Origin: Treponema sp.
Lineage (GTDB): Bacteria; Spirochaetota; Spirochaetia; Treponematales; Treponemataceae
DNA: 64,000 nucleotides
Reading direction: 5' to 3'
Assembly (NCBI GenBank): GCA_017619795.1
Contig: JAFZRP010000013.1
Span: forward strand, 1 to 64,000
Every line of letters begins with the position of its first letter. The first letter of the stretch is position 1. This document shows positions 61,739 to 64,000 of the stretch, in pieces. Below the pieces are notes generated by a model. It did not search any database. It was not told the DNA's origin and saw only the letters and a list, made by a program, of their open reading frames with translations. Made by a program: the position numbers and the translations under genes.

Positions 61739-62491
61739 TTAACTTCTATCAGTTAACTCCAAAAGTCCTTTAACTTCAGAAGGAGTCAAATCGCGGTGGT
61801 CGCCTGGTTTTAGGTCATCTAAGTTTACGTTTCCAATTCGTACACGAACAAGAGAATGAGTTCCTATATTCTGGCTTTCAAGCATTTTGCGGATTTCGCG
61901 GTTTTTGCCTTCAATAAGCACAATTTTGAGCTTGCGGTCTTTAAGCTTTTCTACGTGCAGCGGTTTATAAAAAACTCCTTCTACACGCACACCTTTTTCT
62001 AATTTTGCGGGAAGATCATCCGGAATATTCTGGCTAGTTTCTACAATGTATTCTTTTTCAATCTGACTTGAAGGATGACTGAGCTTTGCGGCAAAATCAC
62101 CGTCATTTGTAAAAAGAATCATACCTTTTGAATACATATCAAGACGGCCAACATTATAAAGACGCTCTGTGTAGGAATCTTTCAGAAGATCTGCAGCAAC
62201 CTGTCTGCCCTTTTCATCACTTGAGGAGCATACAAAACCGGCAGGCTTGTTCAAAACTACATAACGTTTTGTATCTTCCAGGAAAACCTTTTTTCCATCA
62301 ACGCAAACATTATCTTTACCGCTAACCTTTGTTCCAAGCTCCGTTACAACCTGACCATTTACAGTAACGCGTCCATCGGTAATAATTTTTTCGCTGGCAC
62401 GTCGGCTGGCAACTCCACAATGAGCAAGATAAACCTGAAGTCTAATTGGTTCAACTGAATTATCGTGCGAGTTCAAAGCGTTCCTCTTCAT
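61739..62491 (-). CDS. rluB: RsuA/RluB-family rRNA pseudouridine synthase
   Basis: Isomerises uridine in 23S (RluB) or 16S (RsuA) rRNA; RluB-like is preferred because of the scpA-scpB-rluB order common in bacteria. An S4 RNA-binding domain (RLQVYLAHCGVASRRASEKIITDGRVTVNGQVV) is followed by the synthase domain with the catalytic Asp in VGRLDMYSKGMILFTNDG (usual form GRLDxxTxGLLL) and the C-terminal EGKNREIRKMLESQNIGTHSLVRVRIG. The start is uncertain: the frame opens to 62518, ATG codons occur at 62497 and 62491, and TTG 62476 has AGAGG at good spacing. All overlap the end of scpB, so the genes are coupled. Confidence 0.9.
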   Translation of the reverse strand: MKRNALNSHDNSVEPIRLQVYLAHCGVASRRASEKIITDGRVTVNGQVVTELGTKVSGKDNVCVDGKKVFLEDTKRYVVLNKPAGFVCSSSDEKGRQVAADLLKDSYTERLYNVGRLDMYSKGMILFTNDGDFAAKLSHPSSQIEKEYIVETSQNIPDDLPAKLEKGVRVEGVFYKPLHVEKLKDRKLKIVLIEGKNREIRKMLESQNIGTHSLVRVRIGNVNLDDLKPGDHRDLTPSEVKGLLELTDRS

Positions 62492-62999
62492 CCTCATCAA
62501 GCTTAGGAAGCTCTGCAATGCTGTTCAGTCTGAAAAGCTTTAAGAACTCTTTTGTTGTACCGAATAAAGTTGGTCTTCCAGGTGCATCCTTTTTTCCAAC
62601 TTCTTTAATAAGATTTCTTTCGATAAGAAGACGTACCATATTATCAACGCCTACACCGCGGATTGCTTCAATTTCTGCTCTTGTTACAGGCTGCTTGTAC
62701 GCAATTATTGCAAGAGTTTCCATGGCAGATTTTGAAAGGCGGCCTTCCCTTTTCATACCATAAAGCTCTTTTAATACAGCCCAATATTCCTGCTTCGGCG
62801 TAAGACAATATCCACCAGCTATAATAGAAATCTCAATTCCGCTGTCTTCCGCTGAATATTTTTCGGTAAGCTTTTCAAGGCATTTTTCTACAACTTCTTC
62901 CGAAAGCTGTGCTCTGTTGGAAAGCATTTTTACAGTTAAAGGTTCACTCTCAAGAAACAATACAGTTTCAACGAGAGCCGTTTCTTTATTAAAATCCAT
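62460..62999 (-). CDS. scpB: Chromosome segregation and condensation protein ScpB
   Basis: Winged-helix (kleisin-associated) subunit of the SMC-ScpA-ScpB condensin, 179 residues. Both winged helices are present: ALVETVLFLESEPLTVKMLSNRAQLSEEVVEKCLEKL, and LSKSAMETLAIIAYKQPVTRAEIEAIRGVGVDNMVRLLIERNLIKEVGKKDAPGRPTLFGTTKEFLKLF, the latter with the family's hallmark. It lies 9 bp after scpA and overlaps rluB. Confidence 0.96.
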   Translation of the reverse strand: MDFNKETALVETVLFLESEPLTVKMLSNRAQLSEEVVEKCLEKLTEKYSAEDSGIEISIIAGGYCLTPKQEYWAVLKELYGMKREGRLSKSAMETLAIIAYKQPVTRAEIEAIRGVGVDNMVRLLIERNLIKEVGKKDAPGRPTLFGTTKEFLKLFRLNSIAELPKLDEDEEERFELAR

Positions 63000-63008
63000 T
63001 TTTTTTCC

Positions 63009-63845
63009 TTAATTACTTGTCAGCTCGTCTTCGCTAGGAACATAACCATCGCTATCTTCCCTTACGCATATCTTTATATCACCAAACAGCTTATTTTGGA
63101 AGATGGTTATCATACGGAATTTTACAGCTTCAAGAATTGCCATAAAGGCACAGATTACATCCATTGCATTACCAGGACGTGTAAGCAAATCGGTAAACAT
63201 ACATTCTTTTTTATTATCAAGATACTCGTTCATGAGCGTAATTTTTTCGTTTACGGAGATTTCTTCAAACATGTTAAGGATTGTTTCGTTTGAATACTGT
63301 CCCATCATTGTCTTGAACATTGACTGCATCTGCTGGAGTAAGTCCCAGGTGTCTACCTCTTCCCACATGTCGTCAGCTTCATCAAAAGGAAGAACACGCT
63401 GAATCTTCTTGCGTTCAAAGTTCCATTCAGAATCATCCTCCTGCTCGTCCATAAGCGAAGAAAGCTTCTTAAACTTCTGATATTCAATAAGACGGTCTAC
63501 AAGCTCCTGGCGAGGATCTTCATCTTCATCATCATCACTGCTGAACTCAATCGGCAGAAGCATACGGCTTTTAATATAAATAAGCTTTGCTGCCCAGCTG
63601 TAAAAGTCTGAAAGATTAGCAAGGTCTGTCTGAACGGCATAGTCAAGATATTCAAGATACTGTTCGGTTATCTGTGCAATTGGAATATCGTATATGTTGA
63701 TTTTACTTTCGTGTATGAGTTTCCAAAGTAAATCAAGAGGTCCTTCAAATTCACCTATTTTATATTGAGTTTTCTTTTCTTTTGTGATTACGGCAGTTTC
63801 CTGACCAACTGATTTAGAACTAACTGTCTGTGCTTCGTATTCCAT
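63009..63845 (-). CDS. scpA: Segregation and condensation protein ScpA (kleisin)
   Basis: Kleisin subunit that bridges the SMC heads, 278 residues from ATG 63845. The N-terminal helical motif YKIGEFEGPLDLLWKLIHESKINIYDIPIAQITEQYLEYL (about 28-67) and IKSRMLLP are typical, and the C-terminal winged-helix binds the second SMC head. No in-frame stop or ATG/GTG/TTG occurs upstream of 63845 before the window edge: the same frame reads on as VPALEILTDSADKKIRQEYA and further. So either this ATG is the start inside a longer open frame, or the protein is fused to an upstream helical domain that cannot be seen here. GGGAAAAG precedes the ATG. Confidence 0.9.
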   Translation of the reverse strand: MEYEAQTVSSKSVGQETAVITKEKKTQYKIGEFEGPLDLLWKLIHESKINIYDIPIAQITEQYLEYLDYAVQTDLANLSDFYSWAAKLIYIKSRMLLPIEFSSDDDEDEDPRQELVDRLIEYQKFKKLSSLMDEQEDDSEWNFERKKIQRVLPFDEADDMWEEVDTWDLLQQMQSMFKTMMGQYSNETILNMFEEISVNEKITLMNEYLDNKKECMFTDLLTRPGNAMDVICAFMAILEAVKFRMITIFQNKLFGDIKICVREDSDGYVPSEDELTSN

Positions 63846-64000
63846 TTTCTTTTCCCGATTAGAAATAAAATCTTCTGCTGAAATAAGCTTTTCTATTTTG
63901 TTCGCACTGTCTTCCAGGTCGATTTTAGAAAGACATTCAGCATACTCTTGTCTTATTTTTTTATCGGCAGAATCTGTAAGAATCTCAAGAGCTGGAACAA

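Overview
The window looks like the chromosome of a spirochaete, most likely a host-associated (gut or rumen type) Treponema. This is inference from content, not a database match. The supports are moderate-to-low GC, a ThrRS without TGS domain, the cmk-rpsA pair, a sufCBDSU locus, and many large exported lipoproteins with relaxed lipoboxes (FVSC, FFSC, LSSC) carrying InlB-type B-repeats, BspA-type leucine-rich repeats and DUF285-like repeats.

Layout. 1-2108 (-) is the 5' part of an InlB-repeat lipoprotein that runs off the left edge. 2274-7772 (+) carries thrS, a GH3 beta-N-acetylhexosaminidase-like gene, an MscS channel and an OFA-family MFS transporter. 7774-10924 (-) is a hisS-GH13 glucosidase operon. 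11276-12070 (+) is coaX. 12082-17942 (-) holds an RNase II/R-type exonuclease, a UgpC/MsmK ATPase, an unusually large signal peptidase I and tatD. 18023-23147 holds a small unknown gene, miaA, an RlmI-like methyltransferase, and a plsC-diacylglycerol kinase-HAD operon. 23160-48243 is dominated by two homologous minus-strand operons of giant modular lipoproteins, each ending in a paralogous GT2 glycosyltransferase and separated by a plus-strand Rpn/PD-(D/E)XK gene. 48438-54875 (+) holds a DEDD exonuclease, sufC-sufB-sufD-sufS-sufU and tRNA-Arg(UCU). 54941-59860 (-) holds a lipoprotein, a TPR membrane protein, a Fis-type regulator, rpsA and cmk. 60157-61708 is a small accessory island: a candidate type I toxin-antitoxin pair and an XRE regulator divergent from a lipoprotein gene with strong operators. 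61739-64000 (-) is rluB, scpB and scpA.

Three things stand out. (1) Four copies of a structured intergenic repeat of about 206-277 bp have 11-15 bp terminal inverted repeats and inner AAAAAAATAGC/GCTATTTTTTT arms; several paired substitutions between copies preserve base pairing. (2) A 26-residue Hol_Tox-like membrane peptide has a leader hairpin covering its Shine-Dalgarno, and an oppositely oriented promoter-RNA-terminator unit lies just downstream: a textbook type I toxin-antitoxin layout, unexpected in a spirochaete. (3) The lipoprotein-glycosyltransferase operon is duplicated, with domain swapping and a visible recombination scar.

A further pattern is that several genes (tatD, plsC, the exonuclease, sufC, and more weakly lepB, rlmI and sufU) have a -10 box 6-7 nt before the ATG and no Shine-Dalgarno, which suggests leaderless mRNAs. 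Where the longest open frame extends into a repeat or terminator (mscS, sufC, the RNase II/R gene) the start was moved to the supported codon.
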